A stretch of 64,000 nucleotides of DNA from Variovorax paradoxus EPS (GTDB lineage: Bacteria; Pseudomonadota; Gammaproteobacteria; Burkholderiales; Burkholderiaceae_C). Both the position numbers and the translations under genes were made by a program. The first letter of the stretch is position 1; every line of letters starts with the position of its first letter. Shown piece after piece: positions 7,781-16,134 of the stretch. The notes beneath the pieces are model-generated. The model ran no database searches. It was not told where the DNA came from and saw only the letters and a program-made list of their open reading frames with translations. The DNA lies in NCBI RefSeq assembly GCF_000184745.1, contig NC_014931.1:2108001-2172000 (forward strand), written 5' to 3'.

Positions 7781-8965
7781 ATGCAAAGACGCCACCTCAT
7801 CCAGACCGCGGGCCTCTCGGCGATCGCGCTCGCCACCGCCTTCGCACTGCCGCTGGCCAGCGCGCAGAGCAACACCTTCAAGATCGGCCTCATCCTGCCG
7901 ATGACCGGGCAGCAGGCCTCCACCGGCCGGCAGATCGAAGCCGCGGCGCGCCTGTACATGGCGCAGAACGGCGACACCGTGGCCGGCAAGAAAATCGAGC
8001 TGATCGTCAAGGACGACGTGGCCACGCCCGACGTCACCAAGCGCCTTGCGCAGGAACTCATCGTCAACGACAAGGTGAACGTGATCGCCGGTTTCGGCGT
8101 CACGCCGGCCGCGCTGGCCGCCGCGCCGCTGGCCACGCAATCGAAGACGCCGCAGGTCGTGATGGCCGCGGCCACGTCGAGCATCACCGAGGCCTCGCCC
8201 TACATCGTGCGCTCCAGCTTCACGCTGCCGCAGGTGTCGGTGGTCATGGGCGACTGGGCGCCGAAGAACGGCGTGAAGACGGTGGTCACGCTGGTGGCCG
8301 ACTACGGCCCCGGCAACGACGCCGAGAAGTTCTTCAGCGAGCGCTTCCAGCTCAACGGCGGCAAGGTGATCGAGAAACTCCGCGTGCCGCTGCGCAACCC
8401 CGACTTCGCGCCGTTCCTGCAGAAGGTGCGCGACGCCAAGCCCGATGCGCTGTTCGTCTTCGTGCCCTCGGGCGCGGGCGCGGCGGTGATGAAGCAGTTC
8501 CTGGAACGCGGCATGGACAAGGCCGGCATCAAGCTGATCGCCACCGGCGACGTGACCGACGACGATCAACTCAACGACATGGGCGACGGCGCGCTGGGCG
8601 TGGTCACCTCGCACCACTACTCGGCCGCCCACCCCTCCGCGATGAACAAGAAGTTCGTCGAAGCCTTCCAGAAGGCCAACCCCAAGATGCGCCCGAACTT
8701 CATGGCCGTGGGCGGCTACGACGGCATGCGCGTGATCTACGAAGCGCTCAAGACCACCAAGGGCCAGGGCGGCGGCGAAGCGCTGCTGGCGGCCATGAAG
8801 GGCCAGGTCTTCGAGAGCCCACGCGGCCAGGTGCTGATCGATGCGCAGACCCGCGACATCGTGCAGGACGTGTACCTGCGCAAGGTCGAGAAGAAGGACG
8901 GGCAGCTCTACAACGTCGAGTTCGATGTGATCAAGGGTGTGAAGGACCCGGGCAAGGCGAAGTAA
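7781..8965 (+). CDS. ABC transporter substrate-binding protein, branched-chain amino acid/aromatic type (LivK-like)
   Basis: The 394-residue protein has a signal peptide (MQRRHLIQTAGLSAIALATA, cleaved near ASAQS at about 30). It then shows the periplasmic-binding type I fold: FKIGLILPMTGQQASTGRQI, IAGFGVTPAALAAAPLA and VVTLVADYGPGNDAEK. This receptor family serves Liv-type importers and often binds amino acids, amides or aromatic acids. Here it heads livHMGF homologues and follows vanAB, while a tannase-family esterase ends the cluster, so an aromatic acid ligand is plausible. That specificity is an inference from neighbours. Confidence 0.88.
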   Translation: MQRRHLIQTAGLSAIALATAFALPLASAQSNTFKIGLILPMTGQQASTGRQIEAAARLYMAQNGDTVAGKKIELIVKDDVATPDVTKRLAQELIVNDKVNVIAGFGVTPAALAAAPLATQSKTPQVVMAAATSSITEASPYIVRSSFTLPQVSVVMGDWAPKNGVKTVVTLVADYGPGNDAEKFFSERFQLNGGKVIEKLRVPLRNPDFAPFLQKVRDAKPDALFVFVPSGAGAAVMKQFLERGMDKAGIKLIATGDVTDDDQLNDMGDGALGVVTSHHYSAAHPSAMNKKFVEAFQKANPKMRPNFMAVGGYDGMRVIYEALKTTKGQGGGEALLAAMKGQVFESPRGQVLIDAQTRDIVQDVYLRKVEKKDGQLYNVEFDVIKGVKDPGKAK

Positions 8966-9000
8966 TTCGGTGCCTCGTGGTGGGGGGCGTTCAGGGCAGC

Positions 9001-9206
9001 GATCCCGCCGACGGGGTACACGGCGAAGCGAATGTCCCCCGCTTCGCTCCTCCTTTATTTCGCTGCGCAAGGCACCCCATCGGCGGGATCGTTTCGGGGC
9101 CGGCGTTGATCAGCGATATGCCAGCAGCGTGCCCAAGTGCGCGGGGCATCGGGTGCTCCCCGCAGCGAAATCAAGGAGGAGGGGCGAAGCCCCGGGGGAC
9201 ATTCGC
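9001..9206. repeat. Nested inverted-repeat element between the receptor and permease genes
   Basis: This fills most of the 324-bp gap at 8966-9289. An outer pair at 9028-9067 and 9161-9206 begins GCGAATGTCCCCC and ends GGGGGACATTCGC, with shared CTCCTCCTT and TTTCGCTGCG blocks. A second pair, 9001-9017 (GATCCCGCCGACGGGGT) and 9074-9090, matches at 16 of 17 positions and interlocks with the first. The GC-rich GGGGCGAAGCCCC core is typical of intergenic repeats in Comamonadaceae. It could form strong RNA structure inside the operon and set receptor versus permease expression. Confidence 0.75.
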
Positions 9207-9289
9207 GGAGGGGAGTACCCGGTGGCCTGTGCACCCGCCCTGAACAACAGCATCCAGAACGAACGCACCCTCAGACGCAGACAACAGAC

Positions 9290-10162
9290 ATGCTGACCAT
9301 TCTTTTCGACGGCATCGCCTACGGCATGCTGCTCTTCGTCCTCGCCGTGGGACTGGCCGTGACGCTCGGGCTGATGAACTTCATCAACCTCGCGCACGGC
9401 GCCTTCGCCATGGCCGGCGGTTATCTCACCGTATTCGCGATGCAGAAGCTCGGCATGCCGTTCCTGGCCTGCCTGCCGTTCGCGTTCATCGTCGTCGCGC
9501 TGGCCGGCGCGCTGCTCGAGCGCACGCTCTACCGTCCGATGTACGGCAAGCCGCATCTCGACCAGGTGCTCTTTTCCATCGGCCTTGCCTTCATGGCCGT
9601 GTCGGCGGTCGACTATTTCGTCGGCTCGTCGCAGCAGAACCTGCAACTGCCCGAATGGCTGCGCGGACGCAGCGAGTTCGGCGATGGCGCGTTTCTTCTG
9701 GGCATGGGCCACTACCGCATCTTCATCATTGCCGTGTGCGCGGTGCTCACCGTCGTGCTGCAGCTCATCCTCTCGAAGACGCGCTTCGGCAGCCGGCTGC
9801 GCGCCGCGGTCGACGACCCGCGCGTGGCTGCGGGCCTGGGCATCAACGTGAACATCGTGTTCCTCATGACCTTCGCCGTGGGCTCGGGGCTCGCGGGGCT
9901 GGGCGGTGCGCTGGGCGCGGAAATCCTCGGGCTCGATCCGACCTTTCCGCTCAAGTACATGATCTATTTCCTGATCGTGGTGTCGGTGGGCGGCACCTCG
10001 TCGATCACCGGCCCGCTCGCTGCCGCGCTGCTGCTCGGCATCGCCGACGTGGCGGGCAAGTACTTCATTCCGAAGATGGGCGCGTTCACCGTCTACCTGC
10101 TGATGATCCTGATCCTGATGTGGCGGCCGCAAGGGCTGTTCACGCGCAAGGGAGGGCGTTGA
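9290..10162 (+). CDS. Branched-chain-type ABC permease (LivH-like)
   Basis: The 290-residue protein starts at the ATG at 9290 (MLTILFDGIAYGMLLF). It is highly hydrophobic, with about eight membrane helices and the LivH signatures [20 protein letters not shown] and VGGTSSITGPLAAALLLGIA. It forms one half of the inner-membrane channel with the LivM-like protein. The gene is separated from its receptor by the inverted-repeat element and by 1 bp from the next permease gene. Confidence 0.9.
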   Translation: MLTILFDGIAYGMLLFVLAVGLAVTLGLMNFINLAHGAFAMAGGYLTVFAMQKLGMPFLACLPFAFIVVALAGALLERTLYRPMYGKPHLDQVLFSIGLAFMAVSAVDYFVGSSQQNLQLPEWLRGRSEFGDGAFLLGMGHYRIFIIAVCAVLTVVLQLILSKTRFGSRLRAAVDDPRVAAGLGINVNIVFLMTFAVGSGLAGLGGALGAEILGLDPTFPLKYMIYFLIVVSVGGTSSITGPLAAALLLGIADVAGKYFIPKMGAFTVYLLMILILMWRPQGLFTRKGGR

Positions 10163-10163
10163 G

Positions 10164-11177
10164 ATGAGCGCGCCTTCTTCGTCTTCTTCCACCAACACCG
10201 CAACCTACGAATCGGCCCTGCTGCGCACCGCGCGCTGGCGGCCTTGGGAGTTCGTGGTCTGGGCCGTGGCCTTCGCGTTGCCGCTCCTAATGCCCTCGCA
10301 CTCGCTGCTGGTCAACGAGATCGCCATCGTCGCGCTGTTCGCGATGTCGCTCGACCTCATCCTCGGCTACACCGGCATCGTCTCGCTCGGCCATGCCGCG
10401 TTCTTCGGTTTCGGCGCGTATGCGGCCGCGCTGTTCGCCAAGCTCGTGATGCCGGACCCGACCGTTGGGTTGGTGTTCGCAACCGTGCTCTCGGCGCTGC
10501 TCGGCCTCGTGGCCAGCGTGACGATCCTGCGCGGCAGCGACCTCACGCGGTTGATGGTCACGCTCGGCACCGCGCTGCTGCTGCTCGAACTGGCCAACAA
10601 GCTCGACTGGCTCACCGGCGGCGCCGACGGCCTGCAGGGCGTGGTGATGGGACCGGTGCTCGGCCTGTTCGAGTTCGACCTGTACGGCCGGACCGCCGCC
10701 TGGTATTCGCTGGCGGTGATGCTGGTGCTGTTCCTCGTGATGCGCCGGCTGGTGCATTCGCCATTCGGCGCGACGTTGAAGGCGATCCGCGACAACCGGT
10801 TGCGCGCGATGGCCATCGGCATTCCGGTGGTGTCGCGGCTCGCGGTCATCTACACCGTGGCGGCCGGCATTGCCGGCGCGGCGGGCGCGCTGCTCGCGCA
10901 GACCACCGGCTTCGCCTCGCTCGACGTGCTGGCCTTCGACCGCTCGGCCGATGTGCTGCTGATGCTGGTGATCGGCGGCGTGGGCTGGCTCTATGGCGGC
11001 GTGGCGGGCGCGATCGTCTTCAAGCTGCTGCAGAACTGGCTCTCGGCCGTGACGCCGCAGTACTGGATGTTCTGGATCGGCCTCATCCTCGTGCTGCTGG
11101 TGCTCGTGGGGCGCGACCGCTTGCTCAAGCCGTGGACGTGGTTCGGCATGGGCAAGAAGAAAGGCGGTGCGGCATGA
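10164..11177 (+). CDS. Branched-chain-type ABC permease (LivM-like)
   Basis: The product has 337 residues. After a polar N-terminus rich in Ser/Thr come roughly nine membrane helices with LivM-type motifs SLDLILGYTGIVSLGHAAFF and FGATLKAIRDNRLRAMAIGI, the latter the cytoplasmic EAA-like loop that docks on the ATPases. It starts 1 bp after the LivH-like gene and its stop overlaps the next start (ATGA), so it is part of a tightly coupled operon. Confidence 0.9.
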   Translation: MSAPSSSSSTNTATYESALLRTARWRPWEFVVWAVAFALPLLMPSHSLLVNEIAIVALFAMSLDLILGYTGIVSLGHAAFFGFGAYAAALFAKLVMPDPTVGLVFATVLSALLGLVASVTILRGSDLTRLMVTLGTALLLLELANKLDWLTGGADGLQGVVMGPVLGLFEFDLYGRTAAWYSLAVMLVLFLVMRRLVHSPFGATLKAIRDNRLRAMAIGIPVVSRLAVIYTVAAGIAGAAGALLAQTTGFASLDVLAFDRSADVLLMLVIGGVGWLYGGVAGAIVFKLLQNWLSAVTPQYWMFWIGLILVLLVLVGRDRLLKPWTWFGMGKKKGGAA

Positions 11178-11968
11178 CCATCACCACCACCCCCACCACC
11201 GCCGATACCGTGCTTTCGACGCAAGGACTGGTGATGCGCTTCGGCGGCATCACGGCCACCAACAACGTCACGATGGAATTGAAGCGGGGCGCACGCCATG
11301 CGCTGATCGGCCCGAACGGCGCGGGCAAGACCACGCTGATCAACCTGCTGACCGGCGTGCTCGTGCCGACCGAAGGCCGCATCACGCTGCTCGGCGAAGA
11401 CATCACCACGCTCGCGCCGCACAAGCGCGTGGCGCGCGGGCTGGTGCGCACCTTTCAGATCAACCAGCTGTTCGACTCGATGACGCCGCTGGAGACGCTG
11501 GCGCTCGTGGTGTCGCAGCAGAAGGGCATTGCCGCGCAATGGTGGCGCCCGCTCGGCGGCACCAAGGGGATTGCGGAGCGGGCGGGGCAACTGCTCGAAC
11601 AGTTCCACCTGTCGGATGTCGCGAAGCAACAGACCAAGTTCATGGCCTACGGCAAGCGTCGCCTGCTGGAGATCGCCATCGCGCTCGCCTGCGAGCCGCG
11701 TGTGCTGCTGCTCGATGAACCTGTGGCGGGCGTGCCCGCTGGCGAGCGCGAGGAGTTGCTCGAGACCGTGGCCGCACTGCCGGCCGATGTGTCGGTGCTG
11801 CTGATCGAGCACGACATGGACCTGGTGTTCAGCTTCGCCGACCGCATGACGGTGCTGGTCAACGGCACGCTCTTGACCGAGGGCGACCCCGAGACCATCG
11901 CCAACGATCCGAAGGTGAAAGAGGTCTACCTGGGCCATGGAACGGGAACGGAGGGCGCCCATGTCTGA
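11174..11968 (+). CDS. Branched-chain-type ABC transporter ATP-binding protein (LivG-like)
   Basis: The 264-residue protein starts at the ATG overlapping the permease stop. Walker A is GPNGAGKTT, the Q-loop region is RTFQINQLF, Walker B is VLLLDEP (followed by VAG) and the H-loop is LLIEHDMDLVF. The signature loop reads AYGKRRLLEIAIAL, where YGKRR replaces the canonical LSGGQ/YGxQR, as is usual in LivG proteins. It pairs with the LivF-like protein to drive uptake. Confidence 0.92.
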   Translation: MTITTTPTTADTVLSTQGLVMRFGGITATNNVTMELKRGARHALIGPNGAGKTTLINLLTGVLVPTEGRITLLGEDITTLAPHKRVARGLVRTFQINQLFDSMTPLETLALVVSQQKGIAAQWWRPLGGTKGIAERAGQLLEQFHLSDVAKQQTKFMAYGKRRLLEIAIALACEPRVLLLDEPVAGVPAGEREELLETVAALPADVSVLLIEHDMDLVFSFADRMTVLVNGTLLTEGDPETIANDPKVKEVYLGHGTGTEGAHV

Positions 11969-12665
11969 GCTGCTGCGCATCGAGAACCTGAGTGCGGGCT
12001 ATGGCGAAGCTGTGGTGCTGCACGACGTGGCGTTCGCGCTCGGCGAGGGGCAGACGCTCGCGCTGCTCGGCCGCAACGGCACGGGCAAGACGACGCTCAT
12101 CAACACGCTGGCCGGCGCCACGCGGCAGCACGGCGGCACCATCGCGCTCGGTGGACAGGCACTGCACAAGCTGGCACCGCATCAGCGTGCGGCAGCCGGC
12201 ATCGGCTGGGTGCCGCAGGAGCGCAACATCTTCAAGTCGCTCACGGTGCACGAGAACCTCACCGCGGTGGAGCGCCCGGGCAAGTGGAACCCGCAGCGCG
12301 TCTACGAGATGTTTCCGCGCCTTGCAGAACGCAAGACCAATCTAGGCACGCAGTTGTCGGGCGGTGAGCAGCAGATGTTGGCAGTCGGCCGCGCGCTGGT
12401 GCTCAACCCCAAGCTGCTGCTGCTCGACGAGCCACTTGAAGGCCTCGCGCCGATCATCGTGGAAGAGCTGCTGCGCGCCATCCGACGCATCACGCAGGAC
12501 GAGGGGCTGGCCGCGATCATCGTGGAGCAGCATCCGCAGGCGATCCTCGCGATTTCCGATCACGCGGTGGTGCTCGACCACGGCACCATCGTTCACACCG
12601 ACAGCGCGGCGGCGCTGCGCAGCCAGCCGCAGGTGCTCGAACGGCTGCTGGGCGTGGCGCGGTAG
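11961..12665 (+). CDS. Branched-chain-type ABC transporter ATP-binding protein (LivF-like)
   Basis: The ATG at 11961 overlaps the LivG-like stop by 8 bp and gives MSELLRIENLSAGYGEAVVL, the usual LivF N-terminus; an upstream in-frame start at 11937 is less likely. The 234-residue protein has Walker A GRNGTGKTT, signature LSGGEQQMLAVGRAL, Walker B LLLLDEPLEGLAP and H-loop IIVEQH. It is the second nucleotide-binding subunit. The tannase-family gene follows after 33 bp and may be co-transcribed. Confidence 0.92.
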   Translation: MSELLRIENLSAGYGEAVVLHDVAFALGEGQTLALLGRNGTGKTTLINTLAGATRQHGGTIALGGQALHKLAPHQRAAAGIGWVPQERNIFKSLTVHENLTAVERPGKWNPQRVYEMFPRLAERKTNLGTQLSGGEQQMLAVGRALVLNPKLLLLDEPLEGLAPIIVEELLRAIRRITQDEGLAAIIVEQHPQAILAISDHAVVLDHGTIVHTDSAAALRSQPQVLERLLGVAR

Positions 12666-12698
12666 CGGCCTTTAAGGAACAACGAAGGAGACAGACAG

Positions 12699-14399
12699 AT
12701 GACGGCCCCGAAGACAGTGTTTTGCGGGGGCGCCATGCTGGCGGCCGCCGCGTTGCTCGCCGCATGCGGCACTCCCACCGGGCCGAGGGCGCTCACGCTC
12801 GGCGGTGAGCCGGCAACGTCCTGCGCGGCCCTCGCTTCGCCGATCGCGCCCGCTGCGATCGGCCTGCCGAGTGGCGCCGCGACCATCGACTCGGCGACGC
12901 TCGTTGCCGCATCCCCGCTGGCGGTCGCGGAGCGCGGGCCCAGCCCCGCGTCGCGCATCACGCCGACGACGCCCGCGCACTGCAAGGTGCTCGGCCGCAT
13001 CGCACCGCTCGATGCGAGCGCGCCGCCGATCCTGTTCCAGGTCAACCTGCCGCTCGCTTGGAACGGGCGCAGCGTGCAGTACGGCGGTGGCGGTTTCAAC
13101 GGAACGCTGATCACCGGCCTTTCGCTGGTGCCGGCCGGCCGCTTCGACCAGCCGACGCCGCTCGCGCAGGGCTACGTGACCTATGGCACCGACTCGGGCC
13201 ACCAGAACGTGCAGGGCCAGCCGCCGCAAGCTTTTGCGCTCAACGACGAGGCGCTGACCAACTTTGCGCACGCCTCGTACAAGAAGGTGCGCGACGTGGC
13301 GGTGGCGCTGATGCAGCGCGCCTACGGGCAGGCGCCGCAGAAGCTGTACTTCATGGGCAGCTCCGAAGGCGGGCGCGAGGCGCTCACCATGGCGCAGCGC
13401 TATCCGCAGGATTTCGACGGCATCTTCAGCCGCGTGCCCGTCATCAACTGGACGGGTCTGCAGCATGCGGGCACACGCAACGGCATCGCGACCTTTGGCG
13501 AAGGGTGGCTGCGGCCCGCGCAGGTGCAGCTGGTGCACAACGCGGTGCTCGCGTCATGCGATGCCGCGGACGGCGTGGCCGACCGCATCGTGTCGAACCC
13601 GGTCGCGTGCCTGCAGCGCTTCGATGCGGCCAGCCTGCGCTGCGCGGCCGGCACGAGCGGCGACAACTGCCTCAACGATGCACAGGTGCAGGCGGTGCGC
13701 ACGCTGCGCTCGCCATGGCGTTCGCCCGTGCCGCTGGCCAACGGCGTGACCGAATATCCCGGCTGGGGCATCGGCGGCGAAGGCACGCCGGCCTTCGCCT
13801 CGATGGGCGGCTGGAACGCGTGGTGGACGGGCATCGCCGCACCGACCGTGCCGCCGCAGCCGAGCAACGGCATCGCGTGGTTCTACGGCAGCGGGGCGCT
13901 GCAGTACTTCTATGCGCGCAATCCGTCTCTCGACGTGCGCAACTACCGCGCCGAAGACTTCGCTGCGCGCATCGCCACTGTGTCGCAACTGATGGATTCG
14001 ACCAACCCCGACCTTGCCGCCTTCAACGCGCGCGGCGGCAAGCTGCTGATGCTGGAGCACATGGCCGACTACGCGCAGAGCCCGTTCGCCGGCATCCGCT
14101 ATTACGAATCGGTGGTGACGCGCATGGGGCGCGACAACGTGGACCGCTTCATGCGCCTCTATACCGCGCCCGGTGTGGACCACGTGGGCAGCGGCGCGCC
14201 GGCCAATGTCGACATGCTCGGCGCGCTGGCCGACTGGGTCGAGCGCGGCCGTGCGCCGGGCGGGCTGCAGCTCGTCGAACAGGAAGTGCAGCCGCCGTTC
14301 AAGACCATCCGCGCGCGGCCGCTGTGCGAGTGGCCGCTGTGGCCACGCTACGTGAGCGGCGATGCGTCGCAGGCGGCGAGCTTCCAGTGCGCCAAGTAG
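12699..14399 (+). CDS. Tannase/feruloyl esterase family lipoprotein
   Basis: The 566-residue protein has a lipoprotein signal peptide with lipobox LLAAC (Cys about 22). The alpha/beta-hydrolase nucleophile elbow is MGSSEGGREA, the acid lies in GGKLLMLEHMADYAQSPF, and the histidine is in GVDHVGSG. The family hydrolyses ester links such as galloyl, feruloyl or chlorogenate esters. Characterised members join catalytic Ser and His through a neighbouring disulfide (Cys-Ser... and His-Cys). Here both cysteines are absent (Ser before the nucleophile, Val after the His), so the pair seems lost together. An outer-membrane or periplasmic esterase feeding aromatic acids to the upstream importer and VanAB is a good working model. 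Confidence 0.85.
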   Translation: MTAPKTVFCGGAMLAAAALLAACGTPTGPRALTLGGEPATSCAALASPIAPAAIGLPSGAATIDSATLVAASPLAVAERGPSPASRITPTTPAHCKVLGRIAPLDASAPPILFQVNLPLAWNGRSVQYGGGGFNGTLITGLSLVPAGRFDQPTPLAQGYVTYGTDSGHQNVQGQPPQAFALNDEALTNFAHASYKKVRDVAVALMQRAYGQAPQKLYFMGSSEGGREALTMAQRYPQDFDGIFSRVPVINWTGLQHAGTRNGIATFGEGWLRPAQVQLVHNAVLASCDAADGVADRIVSNPVACLQRFDAASLRCAAGTSGDNCLNDAQVQAVRTLRSPWRSPVPLANGVTEYPGWGIGGEGTPAFASMGGWNAWWTGIAAPTVPPQPSNGIAWFYGSGALQYFYARNPSLDVRNYRAEDFAARIATVSQLMDSTNPDLAAFNARGGKLLMLEHMADYAQSPFAGIRYYESVVTRMGRDNVDRFMRLYTAPGVDHVGSGAPANVDMLGALADWVERGRAPGGLQLVEQEVQPPFKTIRARPLCEWPLWPRYVSGDASQAASFQCAK

Positions 14400-14406
14400 C
14401 GAAAGC

Positions 14407-15132
14407 CTAGATCGCGCAGCCGTCGGGGCCGCAAGCGGTGGGTGCTGCTCCTGCGGCCTGCGGCGGGGCGACGAAGGTGGCGAGTTGCGCCTTCCATCCG
14501 TCCGCGCGCCCGAACCACGGGCTGATGTCGATACGGCTTGCGGGGCCGTCGGCCGGCTCCAGCACGAAAGTCGGAAACCCCTGGCCGCCCGATCGTTGGA
14601 GCAATTGGCGGCTCGCCGCGATGTGCTGCGCGGTCGCCTCGCCGGACAAGCGCGCGAACGCGGATGCGAAAGCCTCGGCATCGAAACCGAGTTCGACCGC
14701 CAGCGCGTCGAGCACATCGGCATCCGCGATGCGGCGGCCTTCCACGTAGTGCGCCTGCTGCACGCGATGCGCCATGTCCAGCCCGCCGCCCGCACGCAGC
14801 GCTTCGGCCGCGAGGATCGCCGTGGTCGGGGGTTCGGAGTCCATCGTCGCACCGGTGTCGCGCAGCAGCCCTTCGAGGTAGCGCTCGCCAAAAGGCTGGC
14901 CGGTGAGTTGGGCAATGCGCAGGTCGTGCGGCTTGACGTACTCCCGCCATTGCGCGGTGATCGGGCGCCGGTTGGCGCCGGTCATCATGCCGCCGCCGTG
15001 GATTTCGACCCGGAGGCCCGGCACGTCGCGCGCCGCGTCGACCAGTGGGGCGACCGCGTAGCACCAGCCGCACATCGGATCGAAGATGTAGTGCAGCGTG
15101 GCTGCGTTCGGGGCGTCGTTCACTGCGGCCAT
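14407..15132 (-). CDS. DsbA family (FrnE/thioredoxin-fold) oxidoreductase
   Basis: The ATG at 15132 gives 241 residues, and its first 13 bp overlap the upstream metallo-hydrolase gene. The N-terminus reads LHYIFDPMCGWCYAVAPLVD, with a C21-G-W-C24 redox site of the DsbA/FrnE type, followed by a helical insertion and a thioredoxin return with the cis-Pro GFPTFVLE. No signal peptide is seen, so it acts in the cytoplasm. It ends with a second Cys pair (TACGPDGCAI). Likely a thiol-disulfide or glutathione-dependent oxidoreductase; the substrate is unknown. Confidence 0.88.
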   Translation of the reverse strand: MAAVNDAPNAATLHYIFDPMCGWCYAVAPLVDAARDVPGLRVEIHGGGMMTGANRRPITAQWREYVKPHDLRIAQLTGQPFGERYLEGLLRDTGATMDSEPPTTAILAAEALRAGGGLDMAHRVQQAHYVEGRRIADADVLDALAVELGFDAEAFASAFARLSGEATAQHIAASRQLLQRSGGQGFPTFVLEPADGPASRIDISPWFGRADGWKAQLATFVAPPQAAGAAPTACGPDGCAI

Positions 15133-16019
15133 TTCATTTCTCCCTTGATGACCTTGGCGCTCAGTTCGAGAGACGAGGCGTGTTCCAGCTTCGGGTAGCG
15201 CTTCTTCATCGCGGCGATGAGCGCGACCGAGTCCTTGGCCTTCTTCGCTTCGGTCTCGAAGGCCTGCAGGTAGCCGCGGGTGAACTTCACCGAAGCGAGC
15301 GAGTAGGGCGTGCTGCCATCCGCATTCAGCAGGTAGTGGCCGGGCACCACGGTCTTGGGGTGCAGGGCTTCGATGCGGCCGAGCGTCTTGAGCCACTCGC
15401 TGCGGGAAGCTGGTGTCTGCGTGTCGGCGATCCACACGTGGATGTTGGCCGACACCGGGATGCCGCCGGCCACCGTCTTGAGCGAAGGAATCCAGGCGAA
15501 GGTGCGCGCGGGCGTGGGGCCGTCGAGACCGACGATCTGGATCTTCTGGCCTTCGAGTTCGATGCTGTCGCCTGCCAGCGGCTGTGGAACGACCACCGCC
15601 TTGGGCGCGTTCTCCTTCAGGATCGGGCTCCAGTACGCGAGCTTGCCGTCCTTGGACGCCTGGATCGCGGCCACGGTCGTCGGCGTCGCGACGATCTTCG
15701 CGTCGGGAAAAGCGGCCTGGATCACGTCGAGGCCGAAGTAGTAGTCGGGGTCGCTGTGGCTGATGTAGACGGTGGTCAGCTTCTTGCCGCTGGCTTTGAT
15801 CTTCTGCACCAGCGCCTCGGCGTCGTTGCGCTGGAACTGGGCGTCGATCAGCACCGCGTCGGTCTGGCCAGTAACGAGCTCGGACGACACCGGGAACATC
15901 GACTTGGTGCCGGGGTTGTAGACATCGAGCTTGAGCGGCCCGGCGGCGTTGGCCGCCAGCGGCGCGAGCGCCAAGGTGGCGGAAAGGGCGGCAGTGGAAA
16001 TCAGGGCTCTGCGGAACAT
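15120..16019 (-). CDS. MBL-fold metallo-hydrolase with signal peptide and altered metal motif
   Basis: The ATG at 16019 gives 299 residues with a clear signal peptide (MFRRALISTAALSATLAL, cleaved near ANAAG at about 26). The fold is metallo-beta-lactamase-like, but the hallmark HxHxDH is HSDPDYYFG: the first His and the Asp stay while the second and third His become Asp and Tyr. The later His is present (VVPGHYLL). A periplasmic subfamily with HxDPDYYFG is known to me, so this is probably a natural variant with a changed metal site. The gene is translationally coupled to the DsbA-like gene by a 13-bp overlap. Confidence 0.82.
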   Translation of the reverse strand: MFRRALISTAALSATLALAPLAANAAGPLKLDVYNPGTKSMFPVSSELVTGQTDAVLIDAQFQRNDAEALVQKIKASGKKLTTVYISHSDPDYYFGLDVIQAAFPDAKIVATPTTVAAIQASKDGKLAYWSPILKENAPKAVVVPQPLAGDSIELEGQKIQIVGLDGPTPARTFAWIPSLKTVAGGIPVSANIHVWIADTQTPASRSEWLKTLGRIEALHPKTVVPGHYLLNADGSTPYSLASVKFTRGYLQAFETEAKKAKDSVALIAAMKKRYPKLEHASSLELSAKVIKGEMKWPQ

Positions 16020-16134
16020 GGCGGTCTTTCGGTCGGTTGGATGAGGGTGACAGCGAACAGACCGGATGTTAGGTTGCGAAAAACGAAACAAAAACCACCG
16101 CCGCCGCAATGGATCGTTTCTGTTATCGGTCAGA

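Noticed and set aside
14348..15073. Alternative 241-codon minus-strand frame over the DsbA-like gene
   Set aside because: It lacks the CGWC motif, and the overlapping frame ending at 14407 carries the thioredoxin-fold features.
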